NCBI GenBank assembly: GCA_964058805.1
Contig: CAXKVV010000983.1
Location: 1 to 46,480, forward strand
Length of the DNA: 46,480 nt
From: Schoenoplectus triqueter
Taxonomy: Eukaryota; Streptophyta; Magnoliopsida; Poales; Cyperaceae
Direction of reading: 5' to 3'
Positions 33,801 to 46,286 of the stretch are shown here, piece after piece (the first letter of the stretch is position 1; each line of letters opens with the position of its first letter). Under the pieces are notes generated by a model. That model did no database searches, was not told the origin of the DNA, and saw nothing but the letters and a program-made list of their open reading frames with translations. Made by a program: the position numbers and the translations under genes.

Positions 33801-36800
33801 TCTCACAAATTGACAACCTGATAGTCATTATAAGCAACATCCAATTACCAGGTTACTCTCGCTGATTACCCCAAACATATTACTTGTATACATAAGTTGG
33901 GCAATTGTTTTAAATAAATTAATATTTCGGTACCATTTGCAAACAGCATAAATTGCATTAACTACTATTCATATATTACATGAATGCAGGAGGTGAGAGA
34001 GAGAGAGAGATGAAAGTTGAAACCATTCAAATGGAGAGATGGTGGGGCACTGAAGGAATATATACTGTCCACTCCGGTACCGAAATCCGTATGGTTTCGA
34101 CATCGTTATAGTGAGCACGCTACCAGGAAGCAAAGACACCTTTATAAACACAACAAGAAATTCGTAAGAAATGGAAAATTAGTGAATTTGTTAACACTGA
34201 ATACTAAAAGAAATTCATTATGTTAAAATTATTGTAGCTAGTATATTGACCGGCCTAGGGAAAAGCAAAAAAGGTGTGAAATAGGCATATTAAATTAAAT
34301 TAACTAGAACATTTCTTATGCCATTGACATGTAGATTATTATTATGCCATTGACATGGATATATTCTCTATTTGTCAGAAAGCAAGATATTCATAAATTA
34401 ACCAGACCTGTAGATTATTATTTATTTGACACAATAAATGGACTGGAAAATTCATTTATCAATTTAATTACCTTTAAAATCTTAACTGCATAAGCCTTGG
34501 AGCGGAGGGCCCGCAATGTTCGTTCACCAACATATATTAGCAATGGTATCGAGATGTACATCCATGTCTGGAACGAAACATGCAAGACCAATTTTTTAGT
34601 AAACTCCCATGAAAAAATTATGATTTCCTCGAAAAATAAATTGTAATAACTAATAAGTGTGAAGTTCATGTTAACCAGCCAAAGTGTAACTATATATGAA
34701 CTTCCAATGATTTAAAGCTTTTTTATTGGGTTAAAAAAAGCCATATACATCCAGTATAGCACCAGATTATTTTCTTAAACCTGAAGTGTAACCAACATTT
34801 TTTCTAATATGATCAACAAGTGCTCTACATTTGTTGTGTCATTTTCACTTCAGAATTATAGCCAAAAATAAAACCCAACCCAAAGGATTTTCATTTACAT
34901 AATTTTGCTTCAGAACAGACAAGACAAGGAACATCAATTAGTAAAATAAACTAATGAGGGCGGTGAGGAGGATGATGAACTTGGTCTTTTTGAGCCTTGT
35001 TTTTTTTTCCTTCTGTCTGATGTCTTTCAGTTTTTAACTTCCTCCACAAGCTATAAAATCATGATATCTCCTCACTTCCACTACCTCATTCCTATCTACT
35101 TTTATCTGTTGGAAGATCAATTTTGCAAATTGCACCCTGCATTTTTCTGATACTGTAAACAACACCTAGTCACTTTTGACTTTGCCAATATGATAAATAT
35201 ACGCCATAATTCAAGAGTAAATATTACTTTCCGTACAATTCCTGACGACTGATAAGTATTGGATTTGGACTTGAAAGAGACTTGAGACAACCTAATTAAA
35301 CCCACTGAATGGACCCAACCCCTTTTATTTAATCCGTTTCACTCAAATGATTCAGCTAAAAAATGCATATATATATGTGACATGTTTTGTTGTTTGATTG
35401 TATACAGTTTTACTTGTTTATTACTATTTCTTTTGGCCCCATATGGTCCCAACTTGGCTACTACTCATTTATCACACCTAACTAATTAAGTCAAGTTGTA
35501 TTTAATATTTATATCACCTTTTCAGCCCTAATAAACCTGGCTACACCATATCACTGGTACTTGGCCAACTCCAAATTAATGAGGACAGTTAATAGGCATA
35601 ATATAAAGATATATTATGAGTGGTTACTGCTTCCTAACCATTCAGTGTATGAACTGGAAAGGGTATAAAAGTCACACAGAAATTTGGCCCCACAATTGGA
35701 AATAGTCCTCTCTTGATGGAGAATCAGTGGGACATAGTTATTTGTCCACAGAATGATTTTGTGCTATGATCTGTTAGAATAGGGCCCAATTTCAAGACTA
35801 GGGAATTTCTTTTTTTGCACTATCTGGTTCTTCTGTTACGTTGGCCCATGTGGAAGCAATGTAACAAAGAAGGTACAAATTTCTACAATACAGCCAATCT
35901 GCCTTGTACTTTCAAAATTAGACCTTGATGAAGAGAAAAACATTTTTCTATGTAGAGTGAATTTATCTTATACATCCTATTATTTTTCAGATAACCAAAG
36001 AAAAGCGTATGGAGAAATTGAGATCTATAGATATATCACAAAAAAATGAATTTATGTTTGGCAGTGGGGCAAACAAAATAAATAGCTCAGCCCAACAAAA
36101 CATGTGAGAAGAGAACCAAACCTCTTTCTAGGTGTGGAGCTAATTCCTAAAATACTACCATACTAAAGACTGTCTAGTTTTGGTATGCGAATCACCAAAG
36201 CTTATGTTCAAAACTAAAACCAAGACCCTTGGCAATTAGTTCTTACAAACTACAGTTTTTTCCCAACCTTTTTTGTTGATTGTGAATTGTGATCCATAAT
36301 TCCATATATATATATATATATATATATTTGCGTTCTTTTACCTTATATTATAGGAAAATTCTTGAATACTTGAGCAAATTGAGGAGACCCATTGTTAGTA
36401 AAAAAGTACTTGCTCTATATTTTATAATAAGTATGTAAGCAAAAAGTCTTAACCACATGCATCAAACTAAGACGCAAAAGCTTCCAAGGAGGAATAACCT
36501 AATTCAGCCATGTGATGAGGTCAAAAACTTGCTCTTAAAAATAAATGCTGTCTTGACAGCGCACAATATAGAAAAAGAAAGAATATGATACCCAATGTTA
36601 GTCTCAAGTCTAAGGGTGTAGACTCTAAAATAAGTTATTTATTGAAAGCACTGTATCTTTCATTGGATTCTTCATGACTCGAGAAAATATAGTAATAATT
36701 TTGGGACTGCACAGTATCTTCAAGTTTATTGACCAATTAATATTTGTGGAATTCTTTTTCTTACTGTAGATCAACTGTCCTAATCGAAATACATTTCTTC

Positions 36801-39800
36801 ACCAAAATGTTTCTTTCAAAATAGTCCAATATTAAAAACATTTGAAATTTTGGTTCACATATCTTAGGTTACTTCTAAGAAAATTCAATGCACAAAAAGT
36901 TAAGAGTTACCTTGTGAGCAAGTCTAAATTAGTAAATTCTATGACAAGAAACTAAATTAGGTTGAAAAAAATTAAAGAAATGAAAAAAAATCTTGGAAAC
37001 GATAGAAATCATAGAACGAATGTAATAATTTTGGGAGCGTCGGTGAAAAGTGACAGAATTGTAGGTCAAAAGTAAATGCTAGCTTATTTTGGAGAATTTC
37101 ACAATTTAATTCCACGTAGTTTCCACGTTTCATTCAGGCCATAAAAGATATCTTGCATCCTTAGAAAAGTACTTCAATAATTAATAAGTAATGTTGACTT
37201 CTCGGTACAAAATTTGTGACCGTATTTCTTTCTGAAAGTGTGGAGACATATATACATTTAGAGATAATATACTACACAATTAACAAAAAATCTTTCTCCA
37301 GTCAAAATTTAGAATCAATCACAAAGACCTATGGTCATATGTGTCTAGAAATAAGGTACTTTAACATTCTACAAACTTTCTCAACCAATCACTATCGGTG
37401 CTTAGTACAAAAGAACAAAGACATCCGTCAATTATGGTTGTCACAGTATGAACTCAATATAACACGTTATAAAACAAAACAAACAATCTATAATCAGTGA
37501 TGCAGTAGGTATTGCATTCACATAACAATTCAAAATAGATATTTCAAATTTTGGAAACACCTGCCATTACTAGAAGATTGGAATTATGGCATTGTGAATA
37601 CACCGATCACTTTTTGGATTACAAGCTGATCAATTTAAGTCTTTTTGTACAATTGCTCCAATTAACAAAAAGTAGGAAATCGTGATATAAGCTGATTTGT
37701 GTACTTTAACTTTTAAATATTTTGTAAGATATTCTAGTGATAACTACGCAAAACTCAATCTGAAGGCACTCGAAACAAATCAAATTGTGTCATTTTGTTT
37801 CCCATCTAAATTTTGAGATCTATTACAATCTATCTTGTTTCAGAGAAAAAAAATTATGTTAATTAACTTTTATATCTAATTTCAAGGAAAAGAGATATTT
37901 TCCAAAATTATGCATATGTATTATTTTAGAGGGACTAATTTATAAAATAGGTACAGGAGTTCGGTGCGGAAAACTGAGCATATAATTTTTATTTTTATTC
38001 TTCTCTTAATATGTATTAGGAGTTGATTGAGATGCACTTTTCACGCATCAATCTCCAGATTACTATATTCACCCATATTTATGTGAGAGCTGGTTATTAG
38101 TTCCATCTTTATCTCCTATTTCTTTAGGGCACTCTTGGTAACATTTCATTTTATTTCTCTCGCTTTCCACTTGCACAGCCGTCGCCACTCACCAATCACA
38201 CTTCGTTGACCCCCCCCCCCCCCCCCACCACCACACTATTACAGTATTACCCCACAAACCAAGCACCCAAGTAATTTCATGTTTACCCTTAAATATTTTT
38301 AATATTCCAGAAAGGCAGTTTTTAATATTTACTTTGCATAAGAGAAGATAAATAAAATTTATTTTTTGAGGAATAGGGCGATTTTTTTTAATATATGTAC
38401 ACGCTCCCTATCTGGATTTCGAACCCACGACCTCTCACACAGATGATGTTGTCTTTTGTCACTAGACCAAAGACTGGTTTTCATATGATGATGTTTTGTA
38501 CACATCTTCACATTACAAGTAACTTGTGGGTATATTTCAAAAGTTGATTCCTTCTAATGAAGGTACTAAAAATAGAATTGACCAAATAAAAAAAATCAAA
38601 TGATAATCTAATATATTTCTGATCACTATACCAACCATAAGGACATTTTCTATCATCCATGATTAGAAAAGTAAATGATCCCTATCTTTGTACTAGATTG
38701 ATGTGCCAATAAGAAAGCATAAGTGATTCCAATTATTGGTGAGTTTTTTTCACAATCAACTCGTAGGGACCATTTGACAAAATATTAGCAACAACCCACT
38801 AATTAATGAAGGAGAGAAAAATGCTTACCGTTCGTTGGTACCATTTGTGAACTAGAAACATAAAGTATCCATGAATCAAGAGCAATGCATAAACGACCCC
38901 TAGGAGGTGGTGAGAGTACCAAAAGGCGTTGAAGCCGCTAAGCCGGTTTAGAGGGAATGGTAACTTCACACCATTTTTTCTAAACGGGTGTGTTGCCAAT
39001 GTAAATGATATGGTCATCAAAATCACCATTATGACTCCCGTTATACCTGTCAAAGAATTTAAGACTCAAAATTTATAAAACATATGCAATCAATTATGTT
39101 CTAATATTGCAAATTAATAACACATAATTTATGTCGATAACAAACTTATTTCAAAACCTACGAAAATCAACCAAACACTGGTGAAAAAAATAAGAAAAAA
39201 GTTATATTTTAATTTGAGAACAAATTGAATATCTAATGTGCAATTAAATGTTAATTTTTCATTCCTTTATCGATACTTCATCAGTGACGTTCTTTGTGTG
39301 GGTGTCAAAACCTGACCCGAGTCGATCTAAAATGATCCGAGAATAAATGAATTGGGTGATGGTCCAGGCTTTTTGACCCGTCATGGGTAGGGTACGACTT
39401 GACCCGCCCCGACCCTTTTAATTGTATTTTTTAATTTAATACTAATTAAAATTAAAAAGTTATTTAATTAACATTAAATAACTTAAAATATATAAAAATA
39501 ATTAATAAATACTTAATTAATTTATTGGGTTGGGCTAAAAAAAGTCGATCTGATTTAAATGAGCCTGATCAAATAATAATAATAATAAAATAATGATGAC
39601 CCAATTCGTCGACGCCCCTATGTGGGAGGTTGGATGTTCCTAATCCAAATTAGAGTACTTTATGAACATTAGTTGGATAATTTAGACTCTCATTTTTATC
39701 TAAAAAAATCATTAATGACCAAACAATTCCCATAGACCTAATATGATACACAAAATATATAAGTATGCACAATTTTCATTATTTTTGCTGTGATTAAACG

Positions 39801-42800
39801 AGTCTAGTGATCAATATCTCTCTATCACTAATAATAATATTAACAATAATAATAAGCGAATACAATGAATCCAAAAATCACCTTCAATTCCGGTTAGTAG
39901 ACTAGTGTAGGTTGGTTTGACCAGACCGAAGTCAGGTTGAACCCACTGATACTGATCCGGACCAGAATTGATCACGCGTGGAAAATCACAGGCAAGATGG
40001 TTGCCAGCATGTAGCGTGATGCCAACCACAATGGCCGTAGCGATCATCTGAAAAGAAAAGGAAAAGAAATTATGGTCAAATTTGAAGGTGATCGGAGAGG
40101 TTCTCTTTTTCTTGTCATCGTTAAAGGCCTAGAGCGAGTAATTTTGGGCACCCATACCATCACTAACGATTTTACATGACACTTTTACATAAACACCCCC
40201 AAAATTTATTTTATTTACCTCCTCAAACATAAATACGAATGTAATAGCATATCCAGCGCTGTCAATGTCATCAATTAATTAATATGAAAAAAGGAAAGAC
40301 AGGTCACGAGTGACGAGCCCATGACAACAAATTCTGATGAGAGGAAGAGATTGTAATTGGGATATTAAAAGGGTGTAAGTGAAAAAAGTTGGAAATTAAG
40401 CAGAGTCATGGTCAATCTCGTGGAGACTCAGTGACACACCACCAACCGCATCTGAAGCCTGAAGGCGACGATCATGACGGTAACTCCGCTGTCACTTCTC
40501 TCCGATCCTCATTGACCGACAGCACTAACTGAAAATAAAAATCTCCCTTTCTAGTTTCTATTTCCTCAACTCTGTACTAATCCTACAGCGAGTGATTTTG
40601 TCATGGTAATTAAGGGAGTGGGTGATTCGGTATACGAACGAAAATGAGCAGATGAAAATGGGGGAAGATGCGGGATCGGATCCGACTTCCGAGTGCGAGA
40701 CACATCGCTCCTAGTTTCTGGAGACCTTACCCTGATGGGGCCCACCTATCATAGGACTACGTTTCTGGGAACTGGGAAGGGCATGGAATTGAACAGGTGG
40801 CCCCGCGAAACTTCGGATCCTTCTTTTAATCTCTATTCTCCTGTGTAAAGTACACTGTGTAGCAGATTTGTTAGCAGGTTGTCTTTTGTTGTCATTTGAC
40901 CCGCTCAAATAATTTGGTTACGGATGAATGCATTGAAAACTAGAGCCTACCACCAATTCTCGCTGATTGGACTGCCTTATTGGCCCAGAATTTTTGATAT
41001 ACCGTATACGTGATTGGTTATACAAAATCGGCGCAGGATAGGTCTTTGAATCCGATCCGGTCGGCCTCTTAAAAAAAATCAATTTTTATCTGATATTTAT
41101 AAGTTTTTTTAATTCAATTTTTATCTGACATTTATAAATTTTGTACGTCCCTCTCTAATGGTATAAACCGAACTTCTTAAGAGTTAAAATTAATCTTTAA
41201 AAATAAGTCCATATAATTCGATTTGTATCAAATACGGTCCTTCCCAAACTCTTTTTTAATATTTTATATTATATATTAATTATACTTAAAATTCTAAAAA
41301 ATAGAAAATAAAATAAAATAAAATACCCAAACAGAAAAATATAATTTAATATTTTTATACAAATATAAATTAATATTAAAAAAATACTTAATGAACAAAA
41401 ATATATATATAAGATCCTAATCCGTCGATCCTTATCCGGCCCTTATTTTGCCCTCACTCGATCTTTAAATCACGGAGGGCTTGGTAAGGATTGGGCTTCT
41501 CAAGGGCTGAACTTACCCATTAAAAATTAAACTTTTTAAACCTGACCTTCAAAAAGTCCTTACAAATCCGACCCTTACCCGACCTTGTCGTAGATCAACT
41601 AGACCCGACCTTTAAGGATGATACCTAGCACTGAGTCAATAGTTTGGTTCAGTTCTTAAATTCAGCTCGGTTAGTCTGTCAAAAAACTCGATTCTCATCG
41701 GGCCTTTCTCCAACCAGATCCGGGTTTTTCCTTTCTGAAGGACAATTCGGATCTAACTTCGTAGAAATGAAATCCTTTACAAATTTGGTCAAATTTTTAT
41801 TGAATCCAGTTCTTTTCAATCTTTTTAAGTTATTTTCAGACATGATCATTTTTAAACATTTTGTATTTTAGTTGTATTTAAAAAATCTAAAGAATTAAAC
41901 AATATTACTTTTTACATTTATAGTGATAAAAATTTTGTTTTATTTTTTAATATTTTATGTTATATTTTAGTTATATTTAAAAAATTAAAATAATTAAAAA
42001 TGACATTTTTTTTCAAATCTAATCTTTATCCATCTCTTATCTGATTTTTAAAGTCTAAAGAATCTCATAAAAATTGAATCTATCAAGAGTTCTCAAAAAT
42101 TAAATTATTTTAACCCAATCCTCTAAAAACCTTAGAAACCTTTATAAATCTGATTTTTACCCGACTCTTCCGCAAACCCTGAGCCAACCGATGCCTACCC
42201 TCACGACATGTATTCTGTTCAAAATTTCTTTCAGAAAATGTTTGCCCCGTCAATAATTAAAAAAAAAAGCGCAGGCCTCATGCACTGTAGAGTGACAGCT
42301 GAACAAATGAATCCAGCTCTCACCGTTTCATCATACCGAAAATATCCAATTCTTTGTCCTGCTCTTGTACAAGTCTCAGGAATCCCACACATGCAAATGA
42401 ATTGGACATATCCAGTAGAGAAACAAGGGAGTGCAGTGATAGTTCGTTACACAAAGAAATATCGCGCGTACCTTGTGAAATGTGATATTATCGTCAAAGG
42501 GAACAAAATAGCGGGCCCAGGTGGACCGGAGCCAGGTGAGTGTGTTGCGGCACACAGGCAACAGCACCAACGCCATGTTCAGCTTCAGCGTCTCGGCCGC
42601 ACCTTTGGCCGTCGGCAGGCAATACCCCATCACTCGGAACGCCTTCATGCGTCGGTACTGCATGAATTTCCAGACAAAAAGTGCAGCCATCACCGCTACC
42701 CAGAGCATGATGACCCAGGCGCGGCGCCAGTTCTCTTGTGCCGCGTACCGGAGCTTGGTACATCCACGATGAATGCCAAATTTGAATTTAAATCTCGGTG

Positions 42801-44962
42801 GTCTGGGTTGGGAGTTATAGCCGTTTTCATTGGTAAAGGTACCACCATCTATGTTGCCGGTGTTGCCCAGATTTCGGCTCCAATTGGCGCCGCTCACGGT
42901 GCTCAGTGGCCGGCTGTAGTTCATGTATGTGTCTCTTTGGAGCAGTAGTGCCTCTAATTGCCATAGCTGTGTTATATCAACAAAATGTAAAACGAAATAC
43001 ATTTGTCAAATAATAAGAATATTTTTGTTGAGTCTTCCCACAAAAATTTGGATAATGTTGTGCTAATTTTATTTAGGCACCTCAATGTAGCGAAGGTTTT
43101 CTGGGTCAAGTTCCTCCATGATGAGAGAGGCGTATTCCTCTGCTTGCTCTTTCAATTTGGATAGCTTATTTGCCGACGCGCTCAGTACAATCAACTGTCA
43201 TATTCACACAAAAAATTACCAGGGTTAATTATTAGTTCACCAAATTGGTATGATGTCTTGCCAGTTTCCACTGCAAGTAGGATTTAGTAAATTGTGCAAT
43301 CAACAAATCAAACAGGAAACTAGAAAAACATTTTTCATTAAACAATTCAGGAAATAAAAAAAAACATTTGTTATTTCTCAACTCAGATCGACAAACAGAA
43401 CACCCCACCAAAATTTAGTTGATCGACCACTTGATTACGTCAAACATTAATTGATATCTAAACAAAAAATATAAAATAAACTTCCATATTTATGACGTTA
43501 CTCCAGAACGGAGGTGCAATTTCCATTCATTTTTTTGAAAAAAAATAAATACTCTTAATTGTTGCAATAATTTAACAAAGAACTCTTTTATGTTTTTTTT
43601 AGAAGAACTCTTTTATGTTTACTCCTAGCCAAAAAGTACTCTGGGTCATATATATATAATACTAAAAACTGTCATCAACTTTTACAAAAATTACAAATGA
43701 CAAAAGGTCCTCTCATTTGATAAATAAAAAAGTAATTTTTGGAATAAATAAAATATACTGACAAAGTGTTACGGCGCCCTGAGTTCAAGAATAAAAGTAA
43801 CGACACAATGCATCAAAAAGTTCTAATACTATATTTAAAACTGAAGTTCCCCATAATATCAACTTCTAAAACTAACCTCTTGTACTTCCTCCCTCGTAAT
43901 CCTCCCATCCACATTGGTATCTACCCTGCATTAAAATCACATCAGAAACTAACCACCAGATAATCCAACGTCAACCTCTGTTAAACAAAATTAAGTTGAA
44001 GTTTTGCATGCAACAACTCAGTCTCATACATGTCAAAGAAGATCTGAAGCCTGGCATCAAAACTCTGATCTGAGATCTGAAGCCAGAAATCATACAACTC
44101 CTCCTTTGTTATTCTCTCCAGATTTTGCCGCCGCCGCCGCGCCAACGCATCAAAAATTCCGACAGCGAACTCCTTTGAATCAACCATTCCTAAAAATACA
44201 CATAAAAAATGGGGAAAAAAATATACACAATTGAGTTCATAGCAGAAGGCACATTCTTCCTTACCTGTTCATGAGAGCAAAAACAGGGAATGAAGCAGAG
44301 TATAGAGGAAGAAAAATGGAAAGAAAATTATAAACACCTATACATTCTCCAAAATCCTCTCTTGAAAGCAACCCATCTTTAGCTAGCTTGTAAAACCGCT
44401 CCTCAACTCGTTGCCACAGTTCCGCTGCCTCGACTGTATTGGTTGTCCTGCTAATAAACCGCAAACCCTTGAGCGCTCTCTGTGCCCCCGATCGAGTCCG
44501 GTTTAACCTCGCCTGAACCCTCCTCTTCTCTCTTGCTGCTAATGCTGCTGCTGTTGCTGCTGCAGCGGCATCTCTCTCTGCCGCGCTTGGACGGCATGGC
44601 GATGGCGACCGCAACCATGCAAATTTCTTCCGTATTCTTGATGAAGTGGAGGAGCACCGACTTGGGCTTTGACCAGGCCCTACTTCCGGAGTGGTCGCAC
44701 CCATTGCGCTATACAATGTAGCAGAGGTTGGCGTCACAGTTCGCACCACCATCGATTCCTCGTCTAATTCCAGCATCACCTCTACCAATTCATTCTGGTC
44801 GTTTAAAAACATCGGCAATAACCCATCAGAGCCATCATACGCCGTCTTGAAGGATTCATTGTCGGATTCCATGTCTTCATCTAAGAAATCAGCGATGCGG
44901 CAGTGGCCGCTTCTTCTACTGCTGCTTCCTCTTGAAGGAGTTCTCATTTGTGAAGTGGCCAC
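30889..44962 (-). CDS. RBOHE: Respiratory burst oxidase (NADPH oxidase), RBOHE-like, 15 exons, 956 aa
   Basis: Exons in transcript order: 44962-44338, 44189-44030, 43925-43877, 43194-43081, 42966-42472, 40047-39882, 39046-38829, 34567-34472, 34139-34024, 33710-33540, 33042-32883, 32415-32233, 32011-31883, 31563-31485, 30998-30889. All 14 introns are GT-AG; phases sum to 2,871 nt without a stop. The enzyme passes electrons from cytosolic NADPH through FAD and two hemes to O2, making apoplastic superoxide. EF-hand loop 264-275 ([12 protein letters not shown]) is canonical; 308-319 is degenerate. Heme-ligand His pairs are visible: H480/H494 (14 apart) and H582/H595 (13 apart). FAD motif HPFSITS is at 681-687; NADPH motifs are GPYGAP (745-750), GLGIGATPF (764-772) and FYWVTRE (825-831). 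C-terminal GVFYCG (921-926) and HKEYF are intact. [20 protein letters not shown] and the exon 12 sequence point to the E/F clade, probably E, whose Arabidopsis member acts in tapetum. The E assignment is less certain than the family. Confidence 0.95.
36304..36328. repeat. (AT)n microsatellite
   Basis: An alternating AT run in RBOH intron 7. Confidence 0.9.
38211..38227 (+). repeat. Poly-C tract
   Basis: About 17 consecutive C residues in RBOH intron 7. The length is likely polymorphic and prone to sequencing error. Confidence 0.85.
38385..38480 (-). mobile_element. tRNA-derived SINE-like remnant
   Basis: On the minus strand an A-box-like TTGGTCTAGTGACAAAAGAC precedes a B-box-like GGTTCGAAATCC by about 30 bp. 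GAGAGGTCGTGG separates them, and a GGGAGCGTG segment follows. This pol III promoter layout is typical of plant SINEs. No cloverleaf tRNA can be drawn, so it is not a tRNA gene. It lies in RBOH intron 7, in the same orientation as the gene. Confidence 0.55.
39298..39622. mobile_element. MITE-like element in RBOH intron 6
   Basis: An AT-rich core is flanked by GGGTGTCAAAACCTGACCC on the left and, in complement, AGGGGCGTCGACGAATTGGG on the right. The interior is built of short gaccc/gggtc-type motifs. The partial inverted ends recall hAT-type MITEs, but no target duplication was confirmed. Confidence 0.35.
40048..42471 (-). other. RBOH intron 5, 2,424 bp
   Basis: Holds a relatively G+C-rich stretch (about 40420-40920) and then AT-rich repeat debris (about 41040-42190). 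The debris has CCGATCC/TTATCCG-type motifs and a two-copy repeat of a TCAATTTTTATCTGA(T/C)ATTTATAA unit (41079-41147). No open frame is convincing. Confidence 0.7.
41079..41147 (+). repeat. Two-copy direct repeat, about 34 bp
   Basis: TCAATTTTTATCTGATATTT and TCAATTTTTATCTGACATTT head two adjacent copies in RBOH intron 5. Confidence 0.7.
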
Positions 44963-45286
44963 CTCCTTTTTCTTTTATTGCTTGGCTTCTCTGTTAAGAT
45001 TGGTCTTTGCGCTCATCCCCTTTTTTAAAAGATTAAAATTGTTGGCAATTGCTTGGTTTTCTCACCTTCTTCAAACAAACTCCAATGGCAAGAATTCAAC
45101 GGAGATGGCACCCAACGGGTTGGTTGGGATCCGTTGTAGAAAATCTGAGAGAAGGGAAGAGGAGAGGAGCCCCGGAGAAATAAAGAAATAAACCTGGGCT
45201 TCTTTCTTTGTTTATTCAATAAACAATAGATATCATTTAACTGATAATAATGCAGTAATACGGTGAGTAATTCAATGGGATGCAAT

Positions 45287-45295
45287 TATTTATAA
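45287..45295 (-). promoter_or_regulatory. Candidate TATA box upstream of the RBOH gene
   Basis: The minus strand reads TATAAATAA about 325 bp upstream of the oxidase ATG at 44962. It is the only good TATA-like match I saw close to the gene. A start site 25-35 bp downstream would give a leader of about 290 nt if no leader intron exists. No transcript evidence is available. Confidence 0.35.
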
Positions 45296-45427
45296 GTTGT
45301 ATGTGCAATAATTGTGAAAAGAGGAGGCGAAATTAAAAGATGCTGGTAAAAGTAGAGCGCCACATGGCTGACACTCACTCGTGTGATCTGGTGCGTTGGA
45401 TCTAAATATCAACGATATGAGATCAAA

Positions 45428-45433
45428 CACGTG
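45428..45433. promoter_or_regulatory. G-box CACGTG
   Basis: A palindromic CACGTG core lies about 466 bp upstream of the oxidase start codon, in a purine-rich GAGAGA-type context. G-boxes bind bZIP and bHLH factors in plants. A six-base motif can occur by chance, so its use here is only a suggestion. Confidence 0.3.
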
Positions 45434-46286
45434 GTCTTGAGAGAGAGTATGAAGCGAAGTGAAGAGAGAAAAAGAGAGGAGTTCATAACTGAACCCACGG
45501 CTGTAGGGACTGAATCAGGGAAGCATGTATATATATAAAATGTGGGTCAAGTCAACAGGTAATTAAAAGCTAAGTTGGGTGTTAATCGGTCTTTCACTTT
45601 TTCAATTATTACTGGTGATCACCGGTTAATCCGGTAATTTGTGGTATAAATATGATGCTTCTAGTTGGAACTTGGAACCACCAACCCCCCACAAATGTGC
45701 AACGTGGGCCATAATTTTTATTTTTTCCAATAATTTTTAATTGAGAATGAAGCTAATGTAGATGTCATGACCAATATAATATAACTTATAAGAACTGTTA
45801 AAATGTTTGCTTTTCTTGAACTAACATATTTTGGTACAAGCATGTCAGAGAATTGATTTCCTGGTTACATACATAGAGATGTATTAAAAAATCTTCATGC
45901 ATAGCATTTATTTCATGGCATTGTCTTAGGTTAACTAATCATGTTCATGTGCTGTTCATTTATACGCGACAGTTAATTTCTCATGACATTAAAAGTGGGT
46001 TTCTTGTAAATGTCAAATTGATTGTGTACCTACTAATGAAAGCAGTAGCATTGTACCAACAGTGTATTTGGCTGAATTGTCCCTGGGCTCCTATTAGCAA
46101 ACTTTTGGTCAATACCAAAAAGGAAAAAAAAATAGTTGGACCTCGGAGAAAATAAATAATCTACAATTCATGAAATTATGGTGCTTGTAAGTTGTAACTG
46201 GTTAGTTAAGTCACACAATGCTCTATATATTCCCAAGGCTTGTTAAACAGAAATTAGCATATATGCGAGCACTAGAATCTTCTAGA

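Larger units (their letters stand above)
34568..38828 (-). other. RBOH intron 7, 4,261 bp
   Basis: The largest intron of the oxidase gene, between exon 7 (ends KWYQRT) and exon 8 (starts TWMY). It holds an (AT)n run (36304-36328), a C17-type tract (about 38211-38227) and a tRNA-derived SINE-like remnant (about 38385-38480). No second gene is visible inside it. Confidence 0.75.
44963..46286. other. RBOH upstream region
   Basis: No gene. Contains the candidate TATA site, the G-box and a purine-rich GAGAGAGA stretch (about 45440-45480). Beyond about 45700 the sequence is AT-rich with no features I can support. Confidence 0.5.

Noticed and set aside
38401..38470. tRNA gene on the minus strand
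   Set aside because: A/B-box motifs exist but acceptor and anticodon stems do not pair; better read as a SINE remnant.
42208..42948. 246-codon plus-strand open frame
   Set aside because: It lies antisense to RBOH exon 5, whose minus-strand product is clearly conserved; the plus frame has no recognisable domain.
44691..45191. 166-codon plus-strand open frame
   Set aside because: Antisense to RBOH exon 1 and its leader; composition is explained by the opposite-strand gene.
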